Below are positions 1-8,424 of a DNA stretch of 64,000 bases, one piece after another. How positions within the stretch are numbered: position 1 is the first letter of the stretch; every line of letters starts with the position of its first letter. The stretch comes from Calothrix sp. 336/3. GTDB lineage: Bacteria; Cyanobacteriota; Cyanobacteriia; Cyanobacteriales; Nostocaceae. The notes under the pieces are model-generated. The model made no database searches. It worked only from the letters and a program-made list of their open reading frames with translations, and was not told the DNA's origin. The stretch lies in assembly GCF_000734895.2 (NCBI RefSeq), contig NZ_CP011382.1, forward strand, positions 846,700 to 910,699, written 5' to 3'. The position numbers and the translations under genes were made by a program.

Positions 1-119
1 TCAGTACTAGCCATTTTCACCCAATTTGCAGCTGGTTGCTGTCCGGAAGCAGTCGGAACCGCTTCTGGGATTTGCATTGGCGTGAGTTGGAGACTAATTA
101 GTTGCTGGGATTGCTTCAT
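1..119 (-). CDS. Partial CDS at the window edge, probable next gene of the CIS baseplate block
   Basis: An ATG at 119 on the minus strand opens a frame that stays open to the window edge. It gives 39 residues starting MKQSQQLISLQLTPMQIPEA, polar and rich in Gln and Pro. It follows the baseplate-J gene in the same direction after 154 bp of tandem-repeat spacer. In other eCIS loci a large baseplate-associated gene (Afp12-like) often follows the J gene, so that is the natural guess, but nothing in the visible residues proves it. No strong Shine-Dalgarno is seen. The rest lies outside the window. Confidence 0.45.
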   Translation of the reverse strand, partial: MKQSQQLISLQLTPMQIPEAVPTASGQQPAANWVKMAST

Positions 120-138
120 GGCAGAGAGGAAGGGGGAA

Positions 139-166
139 GGGAGTAGGGAGTAGGGAGTAGGGAGCT
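139..166. repeat. Tandem heptamer repeat (GGGAGTA)n
   Basis: Three exact copies of GGGAGTA are followed by a variant GGGAGCT. Such short tandem heptamers (STRR) are common in spacers of heterocystous cyanobacteria. This one lies in the spacer between the baseplate-J gene and the partial gene at the left edge. Confidence 0.8.
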
Positions 167-188
167 AGTAGTCTGTCAGATTTGAATT

Positions 189-238
189 GGGGGACTAGGG
201 GGATTAGGGGGACTAGGGGGACTAGGGGGATTAGGGGG
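189..238. repeat. Tandem nonamer repeat, GGGGGA(C/T)TA type
   Basis: Five consecutive nine-base units of the form GGGGGACTA or GGGGGATTA are followed by a partial sixth. The array is strongly G-rich on the plus strand, so the transcribed minus-strand genes would carry C-rich RNA here. It could affect read-through between the two baseplate genes, but that is inference. Confidence 0.85.
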
Positions 239-273
239 AGATATCCCTCAAATTATTACCCATCACCCATTAC

Positions 274-2469
274 CTAAATCAAAGTAATTGTGTGACTGGA
301 ACGAAGTTGATTGTCTGCCCAGGAGCAAATAAGCCCTTGGGGGGTGGGGTTGACAATACCACCAGGGGCAAGGGAGCGGAACCAAGAGGAACCTTCTTTG
401 CGTAGTTCAAATAACAAAATCGTGCCCAGGTAGCGCACACCTTCTGTTTTCTGGAACAAACTGATAATGTCCGAGGGATAAACACAGGCTCCAAATTCCC
501 ATCCCGTACCGTTGACTCCTCCGGTGAGGGGGTTAAGGAAGTGATAGAGGGAAACCTGTAACTTTTGCAGAACAGATTGCTGTGCTTGGCGGTTGCTGTA
601 TTCGGGGTATAATCCCACCTCTGCTTGTACGGCAACACCGACATATTCCGGTTCTTGCAAACGCACTTCCACACCGAGTAACCGTCGCTCATCTAGGTAG
701 TTGAGGAGTTGGGTTTTCAGGGAAAGATTGAGGGCGAATTGTTGGGGATTAATACCTTCACCATAGAAAATACTGTCCGTATTCGCTTGGGGAACAATCA
801 GTAAATCCACAACTCCCCTACTGGTTTCGTTGTTGGAGCGGGGTGGACAATAGGCACGGGCGATCGCCCCTTTACCTCCTTGTAAAGCTAGGGTTTCAAA
901 GTCTTCGGGGGTGACAGCGCGATCGCGGGTTCGCAGTATCCGAGGTACACGCATCACAGCTTCGTCTAGGGTTTCGGCATCGGCTCCATTTCTCGCGGGC
1001 ACATGATTTGTCACCTTTTCAACGTACGGAATGGCGGTTTTGGGTGTTTCCAGGGTATGGGCTTGGACGTTACCCTTACGCCCTCCTCCGGTGCGATACA
1101 GCGCCATGCGAATTTGGGAACCCCTGGGAGGAATTGCGCCATATTGTCGTTCCATGCGTTGCACTTCTGCGACTTGTTCCTGTACCTGGAGAGATGTTGC
1201 ACCATTGACCTGTATCTTTGCCCGTAATTGCGTATCCTCACGGATTTGGTTCGACTGACGAATCACAAACCCAAACTGAACTTCTCCGGTTTGGTCATCA
1301 ATTATGTAGTGTCGGTCTTGCTCCTGGGAATCCGCAAAATCACTTACCTCTTGCCAGATTTCCGGCAGTCCTCCGGGAGGCAGAACAATTAGATGTTCAC
1401 CCTGACGACGGGGTAAAATGGAGCCGTTTTGCAATTGAAATTTTTGCCCTGGTGTACCATCGCTGATTCCCAAAACTTCATCGGCAACCAAGGTACATTG
1501 ACTCGCTGCCACGGTTCCACCAATGGCTTTCACTCCCATCCCTGATAATTGGGGCGATCGCAAATAACCTGATTGTATTCCCGATGGCAATGTATAAGTA
1601 CAGCGCAACCATCTCCCTTGATAGGCAGCAAAATAACTATTGGGGAAAGTTTGCGGTAGGTGTAACACCACATCCCCCTCTGCCAGGGTATTTACTCCTT
1701 GCCCACTCTCGTTGAAGCTGAAACCTTTGCTACTATCATCTGCTTCCTGTAACAGTACTGTCACCCAATCCTCACCATCCCAAGCTTCCCAACGTCGGGG
1801 TGGATTGTCGGGATTAATACCCGTAGCTGTTGCGGTTTCCCCCTGAAGTTTCACCGCAATCACGTTCCCTTCCAGGGGTTGATCGGGACTGAGAACCACG
1901 TAAAAACAATTACCTGGTTGGGGTTGCTCCTCAAAAATCGATTGCTTTCTCCCTTCCCATATGCCATCACCATTTTTGCTCCAGGTGTTGGTTAGGCGAT
2001 CGCGCAGTAACTGGGGAATATGTTCTGCTGTCTGCGCTGTCAAAAAATGGGTAATTTCTGGGCAAGCAATCACCAAATCTCGATCTGTACTAAAAACGAT
2101 GGCTTCTTCTTTTTCTGTGCGGAGCGTTGCTACTTCTACTCCTGCGGAAATTACGTAGGCGTTAGAGTGAGGGGCACTCAAATAAAAGGTTAATTCAGTT
2201 TGTGCCGGTGCGGGTGGTTGCAACCGAATACCTAACATTTCTAAAAACGTCACATAATTCCGTCGCGGAACTTGGTTAAACCGCATCATCATCTGATCAG
2301 TTAACCAAGCAAATAATTCCACCATTGTCATCCCCGGATCGCCAGGGTTAAAGTTTGTCCACTCTGGACAATAACGGGGAATTCGCAACACACACTCTTC
2401 CACTAAATCTTGAAAAGTGCGATCGTCTAAATCTGACTTGGGTAACTTCGACAGAAAGTTAAAATCCAT
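274..2469 (-). CDS. Baseplate J-like protein of a contractile injection system (Afp11/Pvc11 type)
   Basis: This 731-residue protein would form the baseplate wedge that ties spike, tube and sheath together, equivalent to gp6 of T4. The N-terminus (residues about 1-95) has the recognisable pattern of the putative baseplate assembly family: a PGDPGMTMVELFAWLTDQM stretch followed by RRNYVTFLEMLGIRLQPPAPA. The C-terminal third includes a typical baseplate-J segment with RAVTPEDFETLALQ and an LNYLDERRLLGVEV stretch. It starts at an ATG 76 bp after the gp25-like gene in the same direction, so the two are likely co-transcribed. Length fits eCIS homologues. The family is clear; the individual contacts are inferred from other CIS structures. 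Confidence 0.93.
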   Translation of the reverse strand: MDFNFLSKLPKSDLDDRTFQDLVEECVLRIPRYCPEWTNFNPGDPGMTMVELFAWLTDQMMMRFNQVPRRNYVTFLEMLGIRLQPPAPAQTELTFYLSAPHSNAYVISAGVEVATLRTEKEEAIVFSTDRDLVIACPEITHFLTAQTAEHIPQLLRDRLTNTWSKNGDGIWEGRKQSIFEEQPQPGNCFYVVLSPDQPLEGNVIAVKLQGETATATGINPDNPPRRWEAWDGEDWVTVLLQEADDSSKGFSFNESGQGVNTLAEGDVVLHLPQTFPNSYFAAYQGRWLRCTYTLPSGIQSGYLRSPQLSGMGVKAIGGTVAASQCTLVADEVLGISDGTPGQKFQLQNGSILPRRQGEHLIVLPPGGLPEIWQEVSDFADSQEQDRHYIIDDQTGEVQFGFVIRQSNQIREDTQLRAKIQVNGATSLQVQEQVAEVQRMERQYGAIPPRGSQIRMALYRTGGGRKGNVQAHTLETPKTAIPYVEKVTNHVPARNGADAETLDEAVMRVPRILRTRDRAVTPEDFETLALQGGKGAIARAYCPPRSNNETSRGVVDLLIVPQANTDSIFYGEGINPQQFALNLSLKTQLLNYLDERRLLGVEVRLQEPEYVGVAVQAEVGLYPEYSNRQAQQSVLQKLQVSLYHFLNPLTGGVNGTGWEFGACVYPSDIISLFQKTEGVRYLGTILLFELRKEGSSWFRSLAPGGIVNPTPQGLICSWADNQLRSSHTITLI

Positions 2470-2545
2470 GGTTTTGAGTCATCAGACTTGGGAAGGGTTT
2501 ATTTGCGTCTAATGGGAAGGAAGAAAGGCTATTTGTCAATCTCCA

Positions 2546-2944
2546 TCACCCATTTAAATAAAATGGATAGACTAAACTACGTTGTTCATGACTATCTGTG
2601 GGGTGATATTCGATGATGATGTCAATGCGATCGCGCACCGGATCTGCCTCAGTACGTATTGCATCTATAACTATTCGTGGCTCCCATTTGCTTAATGCTT
2701 CTTGGGTATATAACTTTGCCAACAGCAATGTCTGGGTATTCATCGGTGCAAAGACTAACTCTCCCAAACGGGAACCAAAATCTGGTCGATAAACCCGTTC
2801 TCCAAAATGTGTCCGTAGGATAACTAACATCGACTCCTCAATATTGGGTACTTGAGGACTCAATCTCAGATTTCCCTGGAGATTTACTTGCAGTGGAAAT
2901 GCTAATCCTTGACCGAGATGATTGCTGCTGTTGGCTTCTAACAT
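2546..2944 (-). CDS. gp25-like baseplate protein (Afp9 type)
   Basis: This 132-residue protein belongs to the GPW/gp25 family, which forms the inner baseplate and starts sheath assembly. The family pattern is visible: IEESMLVILRTHFGERVYRP near residues 37-56, then DFGSRLGELVFAP, and a C-terminal strand DRIDIIIEYHP. It is first in the minus-strand block that continues with the baseplate-J gene. It diverges from the cargo gene at 3380 across a 435 bp spacer. Family assignment is strong; its place in the baseplate follows from homologues. Confidence 0.92.
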   Translation of the reverse strand: MLEANSSNHLGQGLAFPLQVNLQGNLRLSPQVPNIEESMLVILRTHFGERVYRPDFGSRLGELVFAPMNTQTLLLAKLYTQEALSKWEPRIVIDAIRTEADPVRDRIDIIIEYHPTDSHEQRSLVYPFYLNG

Positions 2945-3379
2945 AGGTAATTTACCTGAATTTCAGGATACTTATCAGTATTATCAATGACATCTAAATT
3001 TGCTGAATAGCTGGATGTTTGACGCTTTGCGTATTGCTCTCCGTGAAGTCATCGCATTATTACCGATTTTTAAATAACAATCTTACACAGTGTTTTCAGT
3101 AACCGCAAATTATTTACAGTGACTAAAAATACTTTTTTACACTAAAACTAATTTTTATTTTTCCTTCTATATCAAGCTTGTTACGTATTGCTACCGTATT
3201 AATACTGATTAAAAATATATTTTTAAAGTGATGTCTACAAAAATACTGTAAATACACGTAGAAAAATATCAGACACTCGATTGATAAAAAATAGTTAATA
3301 GTACTGGCCTGTAAAAACCCTTAGGCTATGCCAAACTGTAATGGTTATATTTTTAACTTCTAAAATTAATTAATAATTT
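2945..3379. other. Divergent intergenic region between baseplate block and cargo gene
   Basis: This 435 bp AT-rich spacer separates the minus-strand gp25-like gene from the plus-strand cargo gene and must hold promoters for both directions. No open frame, convincing terminator or palindromic operator was recognised. The cargo gene start at 3380 has an AT-only leader without a clear Shine-Dalgarno. Confidence 0.6.
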
Positions 3380-6091
3380 ATGTCTGAACAGCAAAGACTA
3401 CAAAAAAATGCTGATCGTACAGAAACCGCTACAGCTAGTACGTCAGAATATTTACAAACACGACCCTTTGCAGCTACTCAAGCAAATGCCACTGCTCCAT
3501 CAACAACAGGCAATAAGCTGAGTTACAGTTTTGGCAACCTATCCCTACAAACCTCTAGTACAGTTCCCATACAGGCAAAGCTAACCATCGGGCAACCTGG
3601 GGACAAATATGAGCAAGAAGCCGATCGCGTAGCAGCAGATGTGGTACAGCGCATAAATCAACCCCAAACAATGTCTCCCAAGCATAAAGAGACAGTACAA
3701 CGTGTGGAAGCACCAGAAGAGGAAGAACTCCAAATGAAACCTTTGGTAAATTCCATCCAACGTGTGGAAGTACCAGAGGAAGAAGAATTGCAAATGAAAC
3801 CTCTGCTGCAACGTCGTGGAGCTGTTGATGGAGGACAAACATCAACCGATTTAGAATCAGCTATTAATAGTGCTAGGGGCGGTGGACAAGCATTAGACCC
3901 AGCTTTGCAACGGTCGATGGGGCAGGCGATGGGGGCAGATTTTAGTGGGGTAAAGGTTCATACTGATTCGCAGTCTGACCAGTTAAACAGATCTATTCAG
4001 GCAAAGGCGTTTACGACAGGTCAGGATGTATTCTTTCGTCAGGGGGCGTATGAGCCGAGCAGTCGAGGTGGGCAAGAACTGATTGCCCATGAACTAACTC
4101 ATGTTGTGCAGCAAGGAGGCACATCTGTAAAGACGAACAAACCTGTTCAAAGAAAGCTTACAAAGAAGTCAACTCAGTCAGAATCACAACAGTTCCCCAT
4201 TACTAATACTCAATCCATTTCATTGCAAGCAGCTTTTGAGCCTGCATATGTTAATGACACAGCCCAATTACATAATATAGGTTCATCAGATGAGGATACA
4301 GGAACTGTCAAAGGTGGAAAAAAATTAAAAGCTGGTGATGAAATCGAAGCAGATGAAAGTGATTCAAAGGCTAGTGGAGAATGGGTTGGCGCTAAAGCTG
4401 GCGGTAAGACAGGCTATATTCGCAAAAGTAAAATTGTTTTCAAAAGGGTATTAACAAATCCTATTGATCCAGATTTTGATGGTAATGCAACGGGTAATAT
4501 AGAGAGCGTTCAAGAGCCGACAGACAAATTTGGTGGAGGGTTCGATGCAATAGCAGGTGGACTAGAAGTAAACTCACTCAAGAGCAACCAAAATGGTAAG
4601 CTCAATGATATTGATGGTAGCAAAAATACCACGACTTTTGATGCTAAGTCAGGTTTAGATATTGTTTCAGGAACTGGTGATGCTCTAACTGGTTTATTTG
4701 GCATGGCTGGCAATGCGCTCAAGATTAGCCGAGATAAAACTGCTTGGGAAAATCTTGAGGCAGGTTATGGTTTTGTGGAGTCTTTAGGTAAAAGTACATC
4801 TGGGGCAACAAAAATTGTTGATTCGATCGCCAAAGCAAGTGGGGCTAAAGATGGAGTGGGTGAGTCTGATGTCGCAGGAAAAATTACAGGGGCGATCGCA
4901 GATGGTTTGAGCGGAGTCAAAAATGCGGCAATGGGAGTAATTGGTATTTATAAATTATTCAAATCTCAAAGCGATGAAAAAGGCAAAGATGCATTAGTTA
5001 CCTTTAAAGCACTTGTTGAAGCCGCTGGCAGTGCAGCTAAAGTCGCAAAAAATGCATTTGACATTATTGGTAACGGCATCCCGATGTCCATTATCTATAC
5101 AGTCCCTGCACTGGGTATAGCCGTATCAGCAATTAACTTGTTGATACGGCTATGGGATGCCATTAAAGCTGGCAATACCAAGAGTGATATGCTGGGAGCA
5201 GCAGATCCTCTAAGGCTAGACATCGCTTCTACATTAGGAGAGGGATTACCTAATGAAGACAACGTTGATAACTCCAAAATTTTTGATAAAGATAGACGTG
5301 GCACTTTCCCAGCTTACAAGACATACTTCCGCACTAAGAAACCAGTCCGAGAAGCAATTAAAGGAATAGCTACTTTTGCTCAAACTCAATTAGGATCAGT
5401 TGAAGTAGAGGATCAGAATTTACAATCTTCATATATTGGTCCAAAGACTAAGGACGAAACGGAACAACCAACAAAAGATGGTCATGCAGCAATCAAGAAT
5501 CATATTGATTCAACGGCTTTAGATGGAGGAATAAAAGACAAGCTCAAAACTTTAATGGGACAGCCGAAAACAGTTGATGAACTCCGTGAAACGACAGTTA
5601 AGTCTCTTGCAGAAGTTGATCAAAAGATTGATACATACGAGTATGTTGACAAAATGTCTGAGATTAATCAGAAGCGTCAAGTTGGTGGATGGACTGACGT
5701 GATTTTAGAATTAGTCAGTATGGCTGGAGATATTGTGACTATTGCAGTGGGGGCAACTGGTATTGGGGCTGCTATTGGACAGGGTGTTAAAGCTGCTTCA
5801 GCAGGGTATAAGGTTGTGCATGGTAGTGCTAAGTTTGTCCAAAAGTTATATCGCAATCGAGGTAATGGCTCTGACAATAAATCTAGTATGAATAAACATA
5901 AAGAATATGCAGAACATGCTAGATTCGTTTATCAGCAAGTATCAACTCTCACTCCAGGGGATACTGTAAGAGAAAAGCAATTGGAAAAATATATCCGTGC
6001 AACTGGAGTAAATTATGGCATGTGGCTTGCAGTGAAACATAATCCACAAACTCAAGTAGAAATGCTTGTTGAGGCGATGAAACAGCGTTGA
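3380..6091 (+). CDS. DUF4157-containing candidate CIS cargo/effector with HELTH metallopeptidase motif
   Basis: The protein has 903 residues. Residues 1-66 hold a leader (STSEYLQTRPFA, then SYSFGNLSLQTSS and IQAK) shared with the protein at 8425. Residues about 67-90 (LTIGQPGDKYEQEADRVA) are typical of the lead-in to DUF4157. Two acidic repeats of the QRVE-PEEEELQMKPL type occupy 107-122 and 127-142. DUF4157 spans about 155-250 and ends in HELTH (237-241), a zinc-metallopeptidase signature. Residues about 285-355 look like a bacterial SH3 fold. The rest is a long Gly/Ala-rich region with hydrophobic stretches near 430-450, 560-595 and 780-810, which could insert in membranes. DUF4157 proteins are a recognised eCIS-associated class, so transport by the neighbouring CIS is likely. 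The toxic activity itself is not recognisable. Confidence 0.82.
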   Translation: MSEQQRLQKNADRTETATASTSEYLQTRPFAATQANATAPSTTGNKLSYSFGNLSLQTSSTVPIQAKLTIGQPGDKYEQEADRVAADVVQRINQPQTMSPKHKETVQRVEAPEEEELQMKPLVNSIQRVEVPEEEELQMKPLLQRRGAVDGGQTSTDLESAINSARGGGQALDPALQRSMGQAMGADFSGVKVHTDSQSDQLNRSIQAKAFTTGQDVFFRQGAYEPSSRGGQELIAHELTHVVQQGGTSVKTNKPVQRKLTKKSTQSESQQFPITNTQSISLQAAFEPAYVNDTAQLHNIGSSDEDTGTVKGGKKLKAGDEIEADESDSKASGEWVGAKAGGKTGYIRKSKIVFKRVLTNPIDPDFDGNATGNIESVQEPTDKFGGGFDAIAGGLEVNSLKSNQNGKLNDIDGSKNTTTFDAKSGLDIVSGTGDALTGLFGMAGNALKISRDKTAWENLEAGYGFVESLGKSTSGATKIVDSIAKASGAKDGVGESDVAGKITGAIADGLSGVKNAAMGVIGIYKLFKSQSDEKGKDALVTFKALVEAAGSAAKVAKNAFDIIGNGIPMSIIYTVPALGIAVSAINLLIRLWDAIKAGNTKSDMLGAADPLRLDIASTLGEGLPNEDNVDNSKIFDKDRRGTFPAYKTYFRTKKPVREAIKGIATFAQTQLGSVEVEDQNLQSSYIGPKTKDETEQPTKDGHAAIKNHIDSTALDGGIKDKLKTLMGQPKTVDELRETTVKSLAEVDQKIDTYEYVDKMSEINQKRQVGGWTDVILELVSMAGDIVTIAVGATGIGAAIGQGVKAASAGYKVVHGSAKFVQKLYRNRGNGSDNKSSMNKHKEYAEHARFVYQQVSTLTPGDTVREKQLEKYIRATGVNYGMWLAVKHNPQTQVEMLVEAMKQR

Positions 6092-6130
6092 TACATTGGG
6101 AAGATTTGGGAATAAACTTAGAGAATCACC

Positions 6131-6658
6131 ATGAGTAATTTTATTAATCAAGCAAAAGACTTATTTGAACTTCAACAACTTGAGGCAGCGATTAAAGCAG
6201 AATTGGATTTGGATTGTCAGATCTTAGAGCGTTCAGTTGATACTCCTATTGATACCCTAGTTGTCAATATAGAAACAGATAGTCTGGGGCGATCGCGTAT
6301 TGTTAGTATCATGTTTATTCCCCTTGATGATTCTGACGTTGAGACACTAAAGCTTTTGCAGTTTTACTGTGAAACCCCCATTTCTGTTGAATCTTCTTCA
6401 AACCGTGCGATTGTTGCAGAGTTATTAGCAGCTATTAATCTCAAAATTCCCATTGGCGCATTTTGTTTAAATGATCAGCATACAGTAACATTCAAATATG
6501 TTAATGCCCTAGGAAAGTTTAAAACGATTGATTTGGAAGAGTTTTTGGAAACTTTTTTATTATGGATGTTCGCACTTGATTCAATGAGTAGCTTAATTGA
6601 GTCAGTAGCTCAAGGAGAACAAAGTTTAGAATTGGCAATCAAGTTTTTGAATGAGTAA
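6131..6658 (+). CDS. Small acidic protein downstream of the cargo gene; possible chaperone or immunity partner (YbjN/type III chaperone-like fold)
   Basis: This 175-residue protein is acidic and starts 39 bp after the DUF4157 gene, so the two are probably co-transcribed. The alternating strands and helices (DTLVVNIETDSLGRSRIVSIMFIPL, then an IVAELLAAINLKIPIGAFCLND stretch) recall YbjN-like or secretion-chaperone folds, in which a dimer binds the N-terminus of a secreted partner. That resemblance is by eye only. A cognate immunity protein is the alternative. No signal peptide or membrane segment is present, and no catalytic motif was found. Confidence 0.6.
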   Translation: MSNFINQAKDLFELQQLEAAIKAELDLDCQILERSVDTPIDTLVVNIETDSLGRSRIVSIMFIPLDDSDVETLKLLQFYCETPISVESSSNRAIVAELLAAINLKIPIGAFCLNDQHTVTFKYVNALGKFKTIDLEEFLETFLLWMFALDSMSSLIESVAQGEQSLELAIKFLNE

Positions 6659-6774
6659 ATCCTGTTAGAGCTATCAGAGATTGTGTAGTCGATCCAATTA
6701 ACCTAATTTTTAGGATGTAACATTTTTAAATTGGCAACAGGCGATCGCCCAAATCGAAGGGTAATACAAAATAC

Positions 6775-6817
6775 TGGCGATCGCTCATAGGAATACTACA
6801 AAATACTGGCGATCGCC
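6775..6817 (+). repeat. HIP1-bearing 43 bp direct repeat, left copy flanking the toxin-antitoxin island
   Basis: This 43 bp unit begins and ends with GGCGATCGC cores separated by a CAAAATA-containing middle. A copy in the same orientation lies at 8266-8308, with about four in five bases matching. Between the two lie exactly the two toxin-antitoxin modules. A further HIP1 core sits just upstream (about 6740), and the unit partly repeats itself there. Confidence 0.65.
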
Positions 6818-6836
6818 CTGGTGATAAAATGAAGGT

Positions 6837-7142
6837 ATGGATATTGTTTACCGCCTACAAGGTGTTGAATTTGAGTGGGATAGCAACAAAGCGCAAAGCA
6901 ATATTGAAAAACATGGTGTTACCTTTGAAGAAGCCACAGAGGTTTTCTTTGACCCCTTCTACCAAACTGGCGATGCAAACCCTATCAATGCTTCTAGCAC
7001 CAAACTACGCACTTTTATTATTGGGTATTCCCTTGAACAACGTCTGTTGCTTGTAGTTTATGTAGAACGTGGATTACGAACCCGCATTATTTCTGCTCGT
7101 CTTGCAACTCGTACAGAGAGAAAACTTTATGAACAATCCTGA
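6837..7142 (+). CDS. brnT: BrnT-family toxin
   Basis: This 101-residue protein matches the BrnT ribonuclease toxin family. It shows FEWDSNKAQSNIEKHGVTFEEATEVFFDP at residues 11-39, which is the diagnostic N-terminal block, then a RTFIIGYS segment and RTRIISARLATRTERKLYE at the C-terminus. BrnT acts as an mRNA-cleaving toxin neutralised by the gene next to it. Its start lies only a couple of bases after a GAAGG stretch, so the translation start is a little uncertain. It overlaps the antitoxin gene by 14 bp, the usual arrangement for a type II pair. All key family blocks look intact, so the toxin is probably functional. Confidence 0.88.
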   Translation: MDIVYRLQGVEFEWDSNKAQSNIEKHGVTFEEATEVFFDPFYQTGDANPINASSTKLRTFIIGYSLEQRLLLVVYVERGLRTRIISARLATRTERKLYEQS

Positions 7143-7425
7143 AGAGGAATTTATATTACAAGTCCACCCACGTCCAAATGAAACAGTATCCCTAGAAATA
7201 CCCAAAGATACTTTAGAATCTCTGAAAAAAATAGCAGACAGTCGAGATATGTCAAGGGATGCATTACTGAAATTTTATATTGGGCAAGGTTTACGCCAAG
7301 ATGTCGCTAAGTTATTTTCTAACCGTGTGCTAGAGGCTACTGCTCAAGTTCTGGCAAAGCATATTCAATCAGAAGCAGAAATTTCAGATATTCTCCAAGA
7401 AATTCGCTCTCAAACTAATTTTTAG
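7129..7425 (+). CDS. brnA: BrnA-like antitoxin
   Basis: This 98-residue protein starts at the ATG at 7129, preceded by a GAGAG stretch; it overlaps the end of the BrnT gene in another frame. Residues 16-55 contain NETVSLEIPKDTLESLKKIA and a helix DALLKFYIGQGLRQD, which fit a ribbon-helix-helix DNA-binding fold. The C-terminal half is helical and would wrap the toxin. It would bind BrnT and repress the operon. An upstream in-frame ATG at 7069 would lie deep in the toxin gene and is less likely. The DNA-binding fold is inferred from pattern. Confidence 0.75.
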   Translation: MNNPEEEFILQVHPRPNETVSLEIPKDTLESLKKIADSRDMSRDALLKFYIGQGLRQDVAKLFSNRVLEATAQVLAKHIQSEAEISDILQEIRSQTNF

Positions 7426-7536
7426 TCCGATGGGAAAATAAGACCAACATGAATTCAACAGCGATCGCTCGTTTAGGATGGTTAATGTGCAGCGATCGCA
7501 ACTCCTAGACTAAAAAGAAGTATAAGATGCAGACTT

Positions 7537-7917
7537 TCAATCGTACCATTTTGCATACAGATAATTATTCAGAATATTTTGGTCTTTGCTCAGTAATATA
7601 TTGTTGTTTAACAGAGCATTTACCGTGATAATTCGGTCAAAAGGGTCACGAGTTCAAGTAAGCATTAAACTCATGGTAATAATATCATGAAAGTTTTTGT
7701 TACATATCTTTAAATCAATCTGCTCGGACAAATTAGAAATAATCACATCCGGTTCAGATGTAATACGTTTTATCTCATATAAATACTGCAACTCTAGTCG
7801 AATAATTGCCGATATATAAACTTCATTGTCATTAATTAAAGTTTTAGCAATATCAGTTAATTTATCTGTCAAACCAGAATATAGCCATACTACTACATGA
7901 GTATCAAGATAAATCAA
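7537..7917 (-). pseudogene. VapC-like PIN-domain toxin broken by one in-frame stop (probable TGG to TGA)
   Basis: The frame starts MIYLDTHVVVWLYSG, the N-terminal PIN block with its first acidic residue (D5), and keeps the E residue in the RLELQYL helix. A TGA at 7654-7656 ends it after 87 residues. The same frame then continues for 39 codons as TRDPFDRIITVNALLNNNIL and SKDQNILNNYLYAKWYD before the next stop at 7537. That tail is the normal PIN C-terminus, which usually reads WTRDPFDR, so the TGA sits exactly where a Trp (TGG) is expected. Joined, the protein has the usual VapC size (126 codons). The loss removes a C-terminal acidic active-site residue. It overlaps its antitoxin gene by 14 bp. 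Confidence 0.85.
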
Positions 7918-8140
7918 TATTAAGCTCCTGTTCCCAACTAATATTCACTAAATCATCTGGATTTCCTGGAATAACATCAGGTTTAAAAGTCAAATTTTTC
8001 AGTTTATCTTTCTTTTCTACAGGAACAATTTTTAACAACTTGCCATTTTTGCTAATTTCTAATGGGATACCTGTTTCTAGAACCTCATCCAGTAGACGAT
8101 CGATATTATTACTCAATTCCGTAAGTGTAACCTTCTTCAT
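7904..8140 (-). CDS. Phd/YefM-type antitoxin partner of the broken VapC
   Basis: This 78-residue protein begins MKKVTLTELSNNIDRLLDEV, a typical Phd/YefM N-terminus, followed by LETGIPLEISKNGKLLKIVP, the strand pair of that fold. The ATG at 8140 has AAGGA six bases upstream; a longer frame reaching to 8311 would run through HIP1 repeats and is not used here. It precedes and overlaps the VapC-like gene. The antitoxin looks intact although its toxin is not, as expected if the toxin was lost first. Confidence 0.85.
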   Translation of the reverse strand: MKKVTLTELSNNIDRLLDEVLETGIPLEISKNGKLLKIVPVEKKDKLKNLTFKPDVIPGNPDDLVNISWEQELNIDLS

Positions 8141-8265
8141 TGTGTTCCTTAAAGATTCACATTGCCTTATGAGTGTAGATATCATAGCAAAATTCTTTCT
8201 TAACCCTGAAATTCTAGAAGTCCTGAGCAGGGCGATCGCCACAATAGAAACATAAGGCAAAGCAC

Positions 8266-8308
8266 TGGCGATCGCTCCTATGGATAGGACAAAATATCGG
8301 CGATCGCT
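8266..8308 (+). repeat. HIP1-bearing 43 bp direct repeat, right copy flanking the toxin-antitoxin island
   Basis: This copy matches 6775-6817 in the same orientation, with 35 of 43 bases the same by hand alignment. As on the left side, an additional HIP1 core lies 35 bp away (8231-8240). The pair brackets about 1.45 kb containing both toxin-antitoxin modules. Confidence 0.65.
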
Positions 8309-8424
8309 CAAATCGCCTTAATTTATCAACCCGTGATTATACTGATTTTGTATTGCTTTATGTGTAAATAAAACACTCAATGCCAAAATAGAATGGTTAT
8401 GGAGTTATCAACATATTTAGCAAT

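Noticed and set aside
7654..7656. TGA recoding (selenocysteine or read-through) in the VapC-like gene
   Set aside because: The expected residue is Trp and no recoding structure is visible; a simple nonsense mutation explains it.
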